Origin: Cynocephalus volans
Lineage: Eukaryota; Chordata; Mammalia; Dermoptera; Cynocephalidae
Direction: 5' to 3'
Length of the DNA stretch: 64,000 nt
Assembly (NCBI RefSeq): GCF_027409185.1
Contig: NC_084463.1
Span: forward strand, 111,544,133-111,608,132
In this document: positions 33,612 through 45,609 of the stretch, one piece after another
Layout: each line of letters starts with the position of its first letter
Numbering within the stretch: position 1 is the first letter of the stretch
Notes under the pieces: generated by a model
Database searches by the model: none
Told to the model about the DNA's origin: nothing
The model's input: only the letters and a program-made list of their open reading frames with translations
Made by a program: the position numbers and the translations under genes

Positions 33612-33820
33612 CTGTGGTCCTCAATGGGGGGCAATTTTGCCAATGGGTTATTTGGAATTTCTGGAGATATTTTTGGTTTTCACAACTGGGGAGGGGGGTC
33701 TAGTGGGTAGAGGTCAGGGATTGTGCCCAACATCCTACAGTGCACAGGACAGCCCCCTACGGCAAAGAATTACTTGGCCTAAAACGTCAGTAGTGCTGCT
33801 GTTGAGAAAACCTGACTTAG
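33612..33820 (+). repeat. MER5A-like hAT-Charlie element
   Basis: Nearly full-length: GTGGTCCTCAATGGGGGGCA, TTCTGGAGATATTTTTGG, CTAGTGGGTAGAGGTCAGGG, ACATCCTACAGTGCACAGGAC, ACTTGGCCTAAAACGTCAG, ending GTTGAGAAAACCTG. Confidence 0.88.
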
Positions 33821-33839
33821 AGTGCTAATAACAAACGCT

Positions 33840-34060
33840 GAAATATGAGTATTTTTACTCTTACTATGTGCCAGACATAAAGTGATTTACATGCCTTATC
33901 TATTTACTTACTATTATTAATCCTAATAATAACTCTGTAAGGCAGGTGCTACTATTATCCACCATCTTGTAGATGAGGAAACTGAGGCACCGAGAAATTA
34001 AGTGACGTGTGCATAGTCACCCAGCTGGTGAACAGTAGCTGAGATTTACACCGAGGCAGT
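33840..34060 (-). repeat. MIR SINE remnant
   Basis: Very clear reverse-complement MIR: ACTATGTGCCAGACATAAAG, TAATAACTCTGTAAGGCAGG, GTAGATGAGGAAACTGAGGC, CACCCAGCTGGTGAACAGTAG. Confidence 0.9.
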
Positions 34061-34934
34061 GTGACTGCACAGCCACACGTGGACCACTCACCCCACTCAC
34101 CACCTTCTAGGCTGGAGGGGGCAGGAAAAGCCAGGAGACTGGCTTCCACTGCAACCCCTTGGTGCCATGCTGGGGGCTTGGACTAAGGATGTACTGAGGG
34201 GCTGCAGGGGGTCCTCTACTAACAGGCCCACAAGAAAAGATAGTACAAGTTGCTGAGACAGTAGTGTCCCTTCTGTGACTCTCGTTAGAGGCTGAGGTGA
34301 GCTGTTATCCTGTCTGTGGATGTTTTAGAAACCCCCGGGGCACAGAAGTGACATCCCCGGCTACTCAGCTCCTCCTCAGCTGCAAATGATTGATTTGGCT
34401 CATTCTCTGCTCAGCCCCATACAGCTCAGCAAGGCTGCAAACCGGATCTCTGGCATTTCACTATGATGTTTGCAAGGGAAAGAGAAATATTACTGGCAAA
34501 GAAAAAGAACAAACACATTCGTAAGTCAGGTCTCACACCAGTGGCACATTCCTCTCCTCCAGGCCAGGAGCAGGAGTATGACTATGAGCTAAGCTGGACA
34601 GCCAGCCAGGGAGCCCACAGTGCCCAGGCTGTACACTCCTGCCCTCAGAGCCACAGAAGCAAGGCTGAGCAAAGACCCCCAGGGCTGCAGGTTCCCCTCA
34701 CCTCCAGACAAGGGCCCTCACCCTGTAGGATGCAGCATGCCCTCAGCAGCCCTTTCCATCTTGGCCAGCATGGGGCTGGGCCCGCCTCTCTCCCAGCCTG
34801 ACTCCTAGTCTTCCATGGGATCCACCCCTCATGTGTATCAAACATCGCCTCACTGGCAGAAACTCTGCCACTGAGTGAGGAATGGCCTCAAGAAAGGAAG
34901 GGGAGGAGAAAACAAGCATATTTTTGTCCACGTA

Positions 34935-35040
34935 TACACTAGGCCCTCTGCTAGGTACTTTTCAAGCCTTCAGCCACCTTCCACTTCTAAGGATAAGGAA
35001 ACTGAGGCTCCAAGAGTTGCCAAGGTATGCCGGTGGGCAG
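34935..35040 (-). repeat. MIR fragment
   Basis: CTAGGCCCTCTGCTAGGTAC and AAGGAAACTGAGGCTCCAAG in reverse MIR order. Confidence 0.65.
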
Positions 35041-36509
35041 TTGCTCTCTCCCCTCCCTGCCTGGGGGCAGTTCCAGGCAAGGCTGGGTTTGTGGTAGTTC
35101 AGGGCCTGCATCTCCCTCCCCCAGTCAAGCAGCCCAGATGGTACCATCCATTCCTCAGCAGGACCTCCCCTCAGCCTGGCCCCAAGTTGAGACACCACTG
35201 TGCCCAGTGCCAAACCCTCAGCCGTGGCTGGCCAGGCACAGGAACTTGGCCCCTGAGTGCCCTCAGAACCCACGACAGCACTGCCAGGGCATTCCTACCA
35301 GGTTGTTCATGCAGAGTCCTGAGGTCCCAAGAGAGGGTCTTGGGGGCCACTGTGTGTGTGTGTGTGCATGTGTGTGACTGGAGGTGTTTCAGGGCCCCTC
35401 TCCAAGCCCCACCATGGGAGATCTTCTGTCTTTGTAATAGTTGGCTTTCATATAATATTTTGTTTGACCAAAAGGTTATGAAGAATTTTTAAAAAGTTTG
35501 AAAACCACCACCCTAATACATGAGACATCCATACAGGAGAAGTGCATTAAGTCTCAGTGAACTTTTGGTAGCTTACGCCCCAACATCCAGAATTTGTAAA
35601 CATTTGGATGAACAGATATAACCTCCTGCCTCCAAACTCTACCAGGCCCCCCTCCCTTGCATTCTTAGATATGGCCAATTTATACACCTTTGCATCATTC
35701 AGTCCCCTTTCCTATCCAGACTTTGATGCCTACATCATGCCTTAGCCTCTGTGGAAATTCTAGAACCCTCACCAAGCTGAACAGAGACTGAGAGGAAAGA
35801 ATCATGAGATAGGCAGGGGGAGAGGGGAGGGGGGCCTCCCAGACAAATCAGAAACACGGTACAAAATAGGATCAATTACATTACTGAACAGCACAGACAT
35901 TTTCAAGCCATAACCGAAGCACCATTTCTCCTCCAAATAATAGGCATGTGAATTTTGAGCATCTGTTTTCCTCCATTAAATGATGTTTCCTTAGCAACAC
36001 TGCTGGCCTATCAAGTGGGCGCCCTTGAAGAATGAGGTATCTTAGAGACACTGAGAGACACTCTTGCTGAGCCTCGGTGTCGGGTGGCAGTGGTGGTATT
36101 AGCTGGAACCTTCCTGGGCCTGGAGAGTGAAGAAGAGGATGGAAGGGGGAGAGCCATAGCAGGACACTTTACGAGAGGTTCTAGAACCCTCCATAAGGAG
36201 GAAAACAAGTGCATTTGCCAGGTGTCTCCATGGGAAAAGTGACCTTAGCTTGTTGCAGCCCAGCAAGGAAAGAGCCCCACTCTCTGTGGGGTGGGGGGCA
36301 CACCAGGGAGCGACACAGTCTAGGCAGCTAAAAGTCATGCACAATGGGGTGATTGCAAAGTGTTAAAATGGAGGGAGGGTTGTCAAAGGACATTGAAGGG
36401 ACAGCCAAGCTGTGGACTGGATCTTGGCAGAAGAGTAAGATCTGAGAGCAAATGGAATGTGGAGGACAGAGGAATCAGAGGACGTGCTCCTAAATGCAGT
36501 CACCAAGGG

Positions 36510-36565
36510 AGGTCTCACCACACTGGCTGTGTGTAAGAATCACCTGGAGGCTAACGCCTATAAAC
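36510..36565 (+). repeat. hAT-Charlie-type element, left part (split by an LTR)
   Basis: GTAAGAATCACCTGGAGGCT is the family signature. It resumes at about 37140 with GGGGATTTATTCCAGGTGATTCTAACATGC and a closing AAGTTGAAAACTAGG. Confidence 0.6.
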
Positions 36566-37139
36566 TGGGAAAGAATAGGGACTGGACCCGGGGCCCTCAA
36601 TCCTAAGTACAAAGGGCTGAGACAAACAGGCTCCCAACCTCAGGAATCCAACTCACACCCATAGAAGAGAAAGGCCAAGCCATGTATCTCTTAAGTGGTA
36701 TCTTGCAGGAACATGGGAGCAGGATGTTTATTCAAAGGAGAAGACCCAGGTGCGAAAACCAGACCAAATGGCCTGCACCAAGATGGACCCCAGTGCTGAC
36801 CTTTCACAGACTTTTCCCCTCATGATAATACTAAAAATCACATCCGGGGTAGAGATTTAACATGCTAATGAGACATGCCATGCACGAAGAAGCATGACCT
36901 CCAAGTGCGCAAGCGCCAAGAAATCCCCACCTCTACATGCTTAGATGTCACCCCTTTCCCACCTAAGCCCCTTTAAAATTCTCCCCAACCCTCCCTCAGG
37001 AAGCCAGCCTGCAACTGTCCTTTGTGCTGACTGCCCTGTGTTCAAGCATAAGCCCCGATCATGCCCTGCCTGTGACTCCCCTCTGACCTCTTGTTAATTT
37101 CTATTGCATAGAGAGCCCAAGGACCCAGATTCAGTAACA
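36566..37139 (+). repeat. Solo LTR, ERV1-like
   Basis: A TG...CA-bounded unit of about 574 bases is inserted in a hAT remnant. It has an LTR layout with GCTAATGAGACATGCCATGC, a TATA-like CCCCTTTAAAATTCTCCCC and a downstream CCGATCATGCCCTGCCTGTG. AAAC precedes the left end and follows the right end one base offset (37141-37144), compatible with a four-base duplication. No coding region is present. The family is not named. Confidence 0.6.
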
Positions 37140-37215
37140 AAAACACTCTCAGGGGCTGGGGTCTAGGGCTGGGGATTTATTCCAGGTGATTCTAACATGC
37201 AGCCAAAGTTGAAAA
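37140..37215 (+). repeat. hAT-Charlie-type element, right part
   Basis: This is the continuation of the 36510 fragment after the LTR: TCTAGGGCTGGGGATTTATTCC, CAGGTGATTCTAACATGCAGC, AGTTGAAAACTAG. Confidence 0.55.
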
Positions 37216-37434
37216 CTAGGTGTATGAGGGAGACTTTGGACAGCCTTGGGTGAAATGGAGGGGCAGTACCTACGACCTCCTGAATTCTAGCTTAAAAGCA
37301 GTACCCTGCGGGTAGGGATCCAGCCTGCCCCCTACAATGGGGGGAGCCTCTCATTATGGGGGACAAGGTGCAAGGAAATCGCTTTTAAGACTGAAGAGAG
37401 TGGCCAAGAGGTTAGGAAGCATTATTGTTTAGGA

Positions 37435-37585
37435 CAATGTTTTTCAAAGTGTGGTCCTAGAATCATCTGGAAACTTTTTTAGAAAAATGCACATTTTTGA
37501 GCCCAACCCAAGACCTACTGAATCTCAGGAATCTGTGTTTTAACAATCCCTCCAGGGGTGCCTGATGCATGTTAATGGTAGGGAA
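37435..37585 (+). repeat. hAT-Charlie-type non-autonomous transposon remnant
   Basis: TTTTTCAAAGTGTGGTCCTAG, ACCTACTGAATCTCAGGAATC and CAGGGGTGCCTGATGCATG are in family order. Confidence 0.55.
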
Positions 37586-37594
37586 CATCTGTCT

Positions 37595-37770
37595 AGGAAG
37601 AAGCTGGCAGGATAGAAAGAGCATGGGCTTCCAGGTCAGCTAGACCTGGGTCTCCACTCAGCTCCTCCACTCCTCACTTCCTAGCTGGGAAGCCCTTCTG
37701 AGCCTCAGTTTCCTGACCTATAAAAGGCAGTGTTGTGAGGATTAAAGTACTGACAGGCTCTAGATTGGCC
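37595..37770 (+). repeat. MIR SINE remnant
   Basis: GAAAGAGCATGGGCTTCCAGG, GAGCCTCAGTTTCCTGACC and TGTTGTGAGGATTAAAGTAC. Confidence 0.85.
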
Positions 37771-38449
37771 ACAGGGACAGCAGGGCAGGGACAAGGCCAG
37801 CAGGGACAAGGGTCTCTGTAGGAGGGCAAGAAAAGACCCAGTAGGAAGGCGACTACAGGTCCAGCTGCACTGCTTCGACCTCCTCATCTCTGCGGCCTCT
37901 GTCCCTAGTCTGAGCGGCCAGTAGGCCAGTGGGTCAGTTCACAGAAGCAGCGGGCAGGGGCCAGATGCGGCGGTGGGAACAAGGAAGCAGAGATCTGCTT
38001 TATTCAATTCCAATTTCCAGGGTGGTGACTGTGGCATCCAGAATGTGTATTAGAAATGGGCTCTTTGTCCTCTTTACCAGAGGATGAGCTATAGGCCTCT
38101 CTGCAGGCAGGGCAGGCTGATTTAAGGGTTTGGTGATTGGTCATTAACCCCTTGACACAGAGGTTCGTTACTGTGCTGAAGGCCAGAGTGCACTGACGCT
38201 AAATCAGGAACAAACGGAAGTCATTTCCAGAGTGATCTCATGTTCGCCAGCCACAGCACTAGGTCCATATAGGGAAGAGAAAACATTTATAATACAAAGA
38301 CTGCTTACCATTCTTGTGAGGGAGCATGAATGTAAGGCAAGGTTTCTAGCTCAGAGCTTCTCCTGCGAACCTGTAGAGGGGGCAGATGAGGCTAAGCACA
38401 CAAATCTCCAAGATTTGGGGGGACAGGTTTGTAACTGGCACTCAGCTCA

Positions 38450-38900
38450 TCAGTCAGCAGTTGATTCAATTCAATTCAGCAAACAACCTTCATGCCTCTA
38501 AGATGCCAGGCCTGTACTGGGCATTGGTGAAACAGAGAGGAGCAAGAATGCCCTCCCTCGAGGAGCTGTCAGCCTGGTGGGGAGACAGATGTGCAGAAGC
38601 GAGAACAGAATGCACTCCTGGCCAGGCTTAAAACAGACGACTGGCCAACGTGCTGGGGCACCCCAGAGTTGGAGGGATGATCGCTACTTAGGACGGTCAT
38701 TGAGTGATGAGGTTTGAGAGCAGCTTAGGAAGAGAGGAGTTTGACCAGATAACTGACAATGACAAGGGACTCCTAGCAGAGGGAACAGGCAAAGCAAGAG
38801 GCTTGACAGTACAGTGCCATTTTAGGGAAGGAGAGTGCCTAAGGGGTGAGGCTGGAAAAGCAGCTTGGAGGCTGAAGAATTCGGACAGCACCTTGCCAGC
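38450..38900 (-). repeat. L2 LINE 3' fragment
   Basis: Reverse L2: ATTCAATTCAGCAAACAACC, GATGCCAGGCCTGTACTGGG, TCGAGGAGCTGTCAGCCTGG, then CAAAGCAAGAGGCTTGACAG. Confidence 0.65.
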
Positions 38901-39559
38901 TTTCAGACAGCTGTGACCTCAGATTGAGTCCCTACACACATTAGCACATTTCAAGGGTTCTTAGTATCTTTTGGACCAAAACATCCAAGGGTCCTGGAAA
39001 GCAAGCCTGGGTTAGAGGTGACTTGGGCAGCTTCTGCAGGCCTGTTTGGAACATTCCAGTTGCAGATCTGCAGAAGGTCATGGAGAAAAGTAGAGCTTTT
39101 GGCCAAAGAGATCTTTGAACTTAAGACTGAACAGAAAGGCTGAGGTGTGCCTGTCTACTGCCTCCCACTGTGCAGCCAGGGGAAGCAGTCACGCAGCACT
39201 GTTGCTGGGCTTAGAAAGTTTAAATTAGATTCGTAGCTGTGAGTATGTTCCTATGCTTAATTCCAGGCCTTGCACCCACAGCACAGATGACAGCCATCTC
39301 TCTACCACCATCCACGGGGTTGTTTGCAGCCCAGACAGCTCAGAGCAGCAACCCTGTTCCTCCACCTTGCTTTGTCTTCTCTCCCTGTGCTATTCTGAGC
39401 TCCTGGTGTCCCCTGGCCCTGGTGTTTATCTTGCAAACCCTTCTGCCCCAGGAGAGAGCCAGGTGACAGGGCTTCCTACACGGAGCCATTGGTAATTTTT
39501 CACTGGAATGAATTACCAGTGAGAGACCAGAGACAAGCCAGAGAAGAGAGTTGCAGGAT

Positions 39560-40085
39560 ACTAGAGATACTGAGAGTTTTACGTGCTTTCTTATAACAGC
39601 ATCTTGCCTCACCCTGGTTATAAGAGTAGGCATTTTTCACAGGCTGGCTAATCAGAATACCCCACTGCCTTGGCCCAGGGATTGGTCCTAGGACAGGCAT
39701 GTGACCCAGTCTGGATCAATGAAAGTCCTCCCTGAGATTTTCTGTTAGTGAGCTCAAACACAAACAGAACCTTATACTGGAAGGCTCTAAGCCAGAGCTA
39801 CTTGTTTCCTTCTCCTTCAGGTAAATTGGAAGAGTTCCTTGACTATAGAAGAGACCAAGGTTACACATGAAGAAAACCAGACCCAAAAGATGTGGGGAAG
39901 GGGAGAAAAAGAGAGAGAGAGCTTGGCAAGCGTCACTCATCAAGCACCTGGATACAGCTGTGCCTGAAGCCAGAGCCAGATATGAACTTGTCAATTACAT
40001 AAGATGATAACATTTCTTTTGCATTTAAGTTGGCTTGAGATGGGTTTCTGTCACTCGCAATCAAGAGTCTTGACTAATACAGAAC
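39560..40085 (+). repeat. Ancient LTR (MaLR/ERVL-type), subfamily not assigned
   Basis: GGATTGGTCCTAGGACAGGC, ACCCAGTCTGGATCAATG, GCACCTGGATACAGCTGTGCC, TTGAGATGGGTTTCTGTCAC and a closing GAGTCTTGACTAATACAG are landmarks of an LTR repeat common in placental mammals. Confidence 0.6.
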
Positions 40086-41229
40086 ATACAGGAGATAATT
40101 CCAGAACACAAAAGGGATGAAGTAAAAGGATCATCAAGTCATATAGCTCCACGGTCCTTAGCTACAGGGTGAAGGTAGACATCATGGATGTGTATGGTTT
40201 ATTCATTCATTGTAATAAAGCAGGTAACTGTTTTGATAATGAGGAACTGAAGTTTGTGAATCTTTGACTTTTTTTTTTTTTTACAATATGATGAAACATT
40301 TCACTCATTTGCATGCCAGTATGCTTTCTCGAGTGAGCAAGAAGCTAGTGGGCCTGGAGGTTCACATAGCCCTAGTAAGTCCCTGGGAGTGGGCTGAGTA
40401 TCTGAACCCTGGCCATCATGTGGGTTTAAGGGAGAAGAAGCTGAGAACTGCTGAGGAAGCCCCAGTTATGTGGAAATAAAATCAGGGTGGTCTAGGATAA
40501 GACAAGGAATGGGTGTCCTGCCTGGGATTGCTGGGGAGCCCCTCTTTTTTCCTCAGCTTCCCATGTGTGTTTCTAGGGAATAGTGCTTGCAAACTCCCCC
40601 ACGCAGGTCTCAGCCCCATTCAGATTCTGCTGCTGCCGCCCCGTCCCTCACTCCTGCCCTCTGTCTGCACCCCAGACCAGCCTGGCTGCCTGGCACAGGT
40701 GCCTGCCGGGGTAGCTCTCCCCGGAAGAGCGCTCTGACACAGACGAGAGCTGCAAACAAAGGCCACATCAGGCAGAAACTCACTGCCAAAGGAGGCCTAG
40801 TCAATAGCAATGGCCAGGATGGTGGGTCAGGCCCCAGTGGCTGAAGAGTGGGGCTTGCCTCAGGGAAGAATGATGTGCTCAGGATGTGTGCTGCTGTCAG
40901 AACAAGATCAGAGATGCAGCAAGCAGCCGTGAAGCGGGGAGGCGGTGATGTGGCACTTGAATATCTCCGAGTACTTCTGGAGATGCAGAGTCATTTCTCT
41001 TGGTCCTAAAAGGCAGATGAATTGACAGTCCTCACTGGCTGTCTTTCCAAATTCACCTGGCCCATCAGCAACACTTGAGAAGACCACCATCAGTTGTGGA
41101 CTTAGCAGGAGTGTGGTGACCACTGCTTACAAAACCCCTCGAAGCTCAGCCTCTCCTGGGTAGAAGACAAAGCCCAGGTGACTCATGCAAAGCCCATTCC
41201 ATCTACATCTACAGCATAACCTGGTGTCA

Positions 41230-41690
41230 ACCCTGCCTGTGGCTGTAGCAGATGCTATTGGTGCCCCACCCATGCCCCCGTGGCACTCAGCAACCCCGAA
41301 CATGTGGAAGGCTCTCTGGAGTCCGCCTTGCTGCCCTCTGCCTGAGGGTCTGCTCTTGCTGCAGGAGCTTGCTCAGCCTGCATCGGGCCCAGGAGCAGCC
41401 CTCAACCACGGATGGGCAGAGGCTGGCGGATAAGTGATCCATTCTTCCTGCCCCTGGGGTAACTCTGAGACCTGTTCCCGGCAGGCTTGTAGAAATCCCC
41501 AGCAACACTGGCCCCGTGGCCACCCTGGTAACTGCTCATTCCTGCACTCCTGACTGCCTTTTCTTCCTCCCTTGGCTTGTTTTCCCACTGTCCTACCAGT
41601 ACTTCCTGGAATCCCCTCCCAGATAAATTACTCGCTACAAACCCTTGCCTCAGGGCCTGCCTCTAGGCAAACCCTACCGGCTGGTCCAGG
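41230..41690 (+). repeat. Possible ancient LTR remnant
   Basis: The 3' part (CTACCAGTACTTCCTGGAATC, CCCAGATAAATTACTCGC, CCTTGCCTCAGGGCCTGCC) resembles the end of an ERVL-type LTR. The 5' boundary is uncertain. Confidence 0.35.
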
Positions 41691-42859
41691 ACTCACTCCA
41701 TCTGTGACCTTTATGCCCAGGGTCCTCGGCACGGGCACTAGAGGCTGACCCACAGCCACCGCTGTACTTGTGCCCTGGCACAACCTAAGTCAGGAATGGG
41801 GGCTCCTTATTAACACCAAACTTGGAAGCCTTGAGCCTTCTGGGGACACCACATCTAGGAGGCCACCTTCCAGTGTGGTAGCTGTTGTGACACCTGAGTT
41901 CACTGCAAGGCAGGCCCAGGGACTCTGAGCTGGAGGATGTCCATGGGACACCATCATACACCATGCACTCCTCTCACCCACCTTCCTTGACAGGCCATGA
42001 CGCCATCCTGGAGATGGAGGACACCTTTGGTAAGAAGCATGTATCATCCTTGCCCTGCCCCTCCAGAAGTGCCAGCCTCAGGTAACCTAGCCCACACCCC
42101 TGAGGGGCTGCCTGTCTAATTGTGACCCATGTCCTCTGAAGATGGCCCTGGCCAGGGTTTGGCCCCAAATAGTCTGTACTCTGACTCTGCCACCCTGCCC
42201 ATTGGTGAGAATGGAGCTGTTACTAAGGGCCAAGGAGACTCCTCCCAGGATTTTAAAATGTGAAACAGAAGGACTTTGAGACAAGGCTGCCCTGTAGCTA
42301 AGACACATTTAGGGCAACTCTCTGCAGAAGACCCATGAACTTTTCCTGCTGAGGCCCCTGGAGCTGCCCTAGTCCCTGCCTTTCTCTGCTCAACCTTCCC
42401 TTTGAATCGGTAAAAATGAATCGCCCACATTCTCTCTAACAGTACCCACCCTTTTTTTGTTTTTAGCTTAAGCTACTCAGATTTGTTTTATTTGTTGTTG
42501 GTAATGACTTCCTCCCCTCAAATTTACAAATACAGTTTGCTTGTTCTTCGTAAGTTCTCTGTCTTCAAGAAATCTCAAATACCTGATATCTGATGGGATC
42601 CCATTTAGGCCCCTATTTTGGAAGGCATTGCTCAAAGCCCTTCATAGCTGTGTGTGTTTGTCTGCTGTAAGCTGTGTCTACTCACTAGCAAACAGCTAAG
42701 ATGGAGCATATCACGTGAACTCAGGGAGATGTCCCCGGACGTTACTCTTTTCACAGACACAACAGTCTGCCAGCTCTGCACCAGCTGTGACAGTCAACGC
42801 ATGCTTAACTACTCTGACAGATTGACTCATTGCTCAAAATATTCACTGCCCCATCCTAG

Positions 42860-43344
42860 GAGGCTCCTCCTTGTACTCCCCTCCCTACAGAGCTGTTATA
42901 CGCGCCCCCCATCATTAATGTCAGATGTGGCCATGTGTCAAACTTTGACCTGTAGAATGTGAGCAGGAGTGATGGATGTCATCTACAGCCAGAAGCTTTA
43001 GGAGCAGTCATGTGAGTCATGTGATTGACTGCCTCTCTATTCTCTGCCACTGGACCTGCAGCACCCCAGATGGGGCTGCTCCTTTGGCCCTAGAAAAAGA
43101 AGTGACACAGAGTTAAGTTGACCCATGATGATCATGTAGCATGAACAAGAAATAAGCCACTGAGATTTGGTGACCATCAGCCTAAGATGACTGATAAAGA
43201 AGCTGATACTGGATGAGAGGTGCTGCCAAGCTCTAATTCTCCTATGGGACACTGACTTTGGGGCCAGAAGGTGGATGGTGAGGAAGCCATCACTGAAGGC
43301 CGGAAGCCTGGTGACCTCTTCTATGCAGCAGTGAAACGTTCGGC
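42860..43344 (+). repeat. Ancient LTR-like repeat (left of a SINE insertion)
   Basis: TTGACCTGTAGAATGTGAGC, GGAAGCCTGGTGACCTCTTC, AATAAGCCACTGAGATTTGG and related words are typical of MLT/LTR elements ending in AAGCCACTGAGATTT. It continues after the SINE at 43539-43770 with a second AAGCCACTGAGATTTGG, so either two elements or an internal duplication is present. Confidence 0.45.
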
Positions 43345-43353
43345 AAAACTGTT

Positions 43354-43529
43354 GGGCCGACCCTGTGGCGCACTCGGGAGAGTGCAGCGCTGGGAGTGCA
43401 GAGGTGCTCCCGCTGCGGGTTCGGATCCTATATAGGGATGGCCGGTGCGCTCACTGGCTGAGTGCGGTGCGGGCGACACCACACCAAGGGTTGCGATCCC
43501 CTTACCGGTCACAAAAAAAAAAACAACAA
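43354..43529 (+). mobile_element. Dimeric tRNA-Ile-like SINE (colugo CYN-like), subfamily A
   Basis: Two head-to-tail tRNA-like units. The first has A box TGGCGCACTCGG (43366-43377) and B box GGTTCGGATCC (43418-43428). The second starts ATGGCCGGTGCGCTCACTGG and carries a degraded B box GGTTGCGATCC, then CCCCTTACCGGTCA and an A-rich tail. Perfect 9-bp duplications AAAACTGTT flank it (43345-43353 and 43530-43538). Similarity to tRNA-Ile is seen in the GGCCGG...CTCA start and the ACCGGTCA end. The middle of the first unit differs from the copy at 47465, marking a distinct subfamily. Confidence 0.85.
43366..43428 (+). promoter_or_regulatory. Pol III type 2 internal promoter of the SINE
   Basis: A box TGGCGCACTCGG and B box GGTTCGGATCC are separated by 40 bases, close to tRNA spacing. 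The B box is near consensus, so the element may still be transcribable. Confidence 0.65.
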
Positions 43530-43538
43530 AAAACTGTT

Positions 43539-43770
43539 ACCTGTAATATCTTGGTAGACTGATACCATGGCAAATGAGCTTGTGCTGTGGATAAAGAGTG
43601 TGCTTTTTTTTTACTATCGGCTGCTTTTGACAAGGTGCTGCAAAAGAGAAGCAAGGTCAGAAAAATGGACATGCAGCATGACTGAGAAATGTTTGTTATT
43701 GTAAGCCACTGAGATTTGGAGGTCACATGTTATTGGAGCAGAACGAAGCCTGCACTGACTGACAACCATT
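43539..43770 (+). repeat. Ancient LTR-like repeat (right of the SINE)
   Basis: ACCTGTAATATCTTGGTAGACTG, TTTGTTATTGTAAGCCACTGAGATTT and GAAGCCTGCACTGACTGAC match LTR 3'-end wording. It is interrupted by the SINE. Confidence 0.45.
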
Positions 43771-43899
43771 TTGCATGCTCCCTCCCCAAATAATTACACA
43801 AATATAGAATTACAACATGTGATGCAAGCTCTTAAGGAAAAGCACAAGGGACTTTGAAAATACATACCAAGGGGACTTGATGTAGGAAGGAGGAAGGGG

Positions 43900-44110
43900 G
43901 TCCATTCAAGAGAGACTGACTCTGGATTCCAACTGCCTGGACTTAAGTCCCTGCTCCCTCTGCTCATGAGCTGTGTGACTACAGACAACTTACTCAGCCA
44001 TTCATTCTCTCAGTTTACTCATCTGTAAAAACACGGGCTGACAATGGTGCCAGCCTCATAGGGATGCAGATGGAATTGTATGGAATGATCAGTGCTCGGT
44101 GTTAGCTGTT
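43900..44110 (+). repeat. MIR SINE remnant
   Basis: CTGGATTCCAACTGCCTGG, GAGCTGTGTGACTACAGACAAC, AGTTTACTCATCTGTAAAA. Confidence 0.85.
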
Positions 44111-44139
44111 AGAAATGCTATGATAACATCGGTCACTCC

Positions 44140-44235
44140 CTAGTAGATTCCAAGTTCCCTGAGGTCAGGGACTATGTTTGACTTGCTGACCCTTGTATCC
44201 TTATTGTCTAACCTACGTAACATATACTTGAAACA
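44140..44235 (+). repeat. L2 3'-end fragment
   Basis: TCCAAGTTCCCTGAGGTCAGGG followed by ACTATGTTTGACTTGCTGACC is typical of the L2 3' end. Confidence 0.55.
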
Positions 44236-45269
44236 TACTAATTGATTAAATTAATGTATTAATAAATTATTCTCGGAACACTTGAACTCCAGCTCAGACA
44301 TTTATCCAGGCTCACTTCCTGGTGCCTGCTTCATATCCCTTACTCCAAACCTCCTCTAAGCTTCTCTGTCCAGTTTTGGACCAGTATCTTGGACACCACT
44401 CTCCATATAGCTCTGTGGCTTGGATAGAACAGGGTTTCTCCCCAGGAAAAGATTCTTAATACTTGCACTCAGGACACAGTCTGTGCCAGGCCTAACCCTT
44501 ACTTGGCCCCATGAGAAATGAGGAGGCTCCATCCCTTGCTGGTGCACAACAGTTATCCTGCACTGCAGTAAGAAAAGCTTGGAGTCTTCCCAATGAGAGA
44601 TGTTGTGAGTGTGTACATGTGTGTGCATGCACGTGTTGACAGGTATTGTAACATGCGGTCAGCATGAGATCTGGACTCACCAGCATGCTCAGTGATCAGA
44701 AAGCTGTAGGAAAGAGCATGGTAATAAAGTCTGTAGGTTAATATCCAGCAGGGAGAAGTTAGCCCAGAAAAATGGAGCTCATGTGGATGAGATAATGGCT
44801 CCTGATTTTAATCTGCAAATACAGATCTCTCTATTTTACCTGCCCCAACACCATCTTCATCTCCATCTCCTTCATCCCCGGGGAAAATAAAACCTGCTTT
44901 ACTGGGAAAATATAGCTCCAGCTCACATCTTTACTGGATGTCACAGACCTCAGATAGCAATGCCAGATGGATTGCACTATGACAGAGAAAGTGTTAGAAA
45001 ACTAAGACCCTTTATTTTTAGTATTTAAAACTAGTTTGCCAATTGATTACTTTATAAATGGAAATACAACTTACACATGTCAGAATATTTCTAATAGCAT
45101 AACCAGAACACATTTTCTTACAGGTCAATTTAAGAGAAAGCCAAATCATAATCAGAAATTTGCTTAAAAAGACGCAATTAAAGTCAAAGAAGTGGCTGTT
45201 TGTTGAAAAGTGCTCCTTTAAGAAAAAAAAAATGCAATTCACATGAAAAACAAAGAGCCGGTTTTCTAA

Positions 45270-45540
45270 ACTTTCAAAGAGATTATACAAGTCAATAAGA
45301 AAAAAATGAGTCAGTCAATAGAAAAATGGGCAAAAAGATAAATACCTGACAAGTAAAAATAATTCACAGAAAAAGAAGTTCAAATGACCAGTAAACATTT
45401 TAAAATGATAATAAACATCACACATAAGTAAAGAAATGAAAACCAAAATAAGATGCAACTTTTATCCTATGAGTTTGGCAAAAATTAAAAATTCTAATAA
45501 TACTTAGCATTGTTAAGACCACTTTTGGGGATTTCTTTTC
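45270..45540 (+). repeat. Old L1 (L1M/HAL1-type) ORF2-region fragment
   Basis: ATACAAGTCAATAAGAAAAA, TCAAATGACCAGTAAACATT, GAAAACCAAAATAAGATGCAAC and GAGTTTGGCAAAAATTAAAA follow L1 ORF2 3' order. The A-rich stretch from 45000 may belong to the same element. Confidence 0.65.
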
Positions 45541-45609
45541 TTGCCATACCATGAGATAGGCACTCATAATAAATATTTTTGGATGATGAACAAATAAAAT
45601 AATACAAAG

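Noticed and set aside
34875..35492. 205-codon plus-strand frame
   Set aside because: Crosses a MIR fragment and a TG-repeat; no recognisable domain or splice context.
43354..43529. Possible tRNA-Ile gene or tRNA pseudogene
   Set aside because: Two tRNA-like units in tandem, A-rich tail and flanking duplications show a SINE, and the cloverleaf is not maintained.
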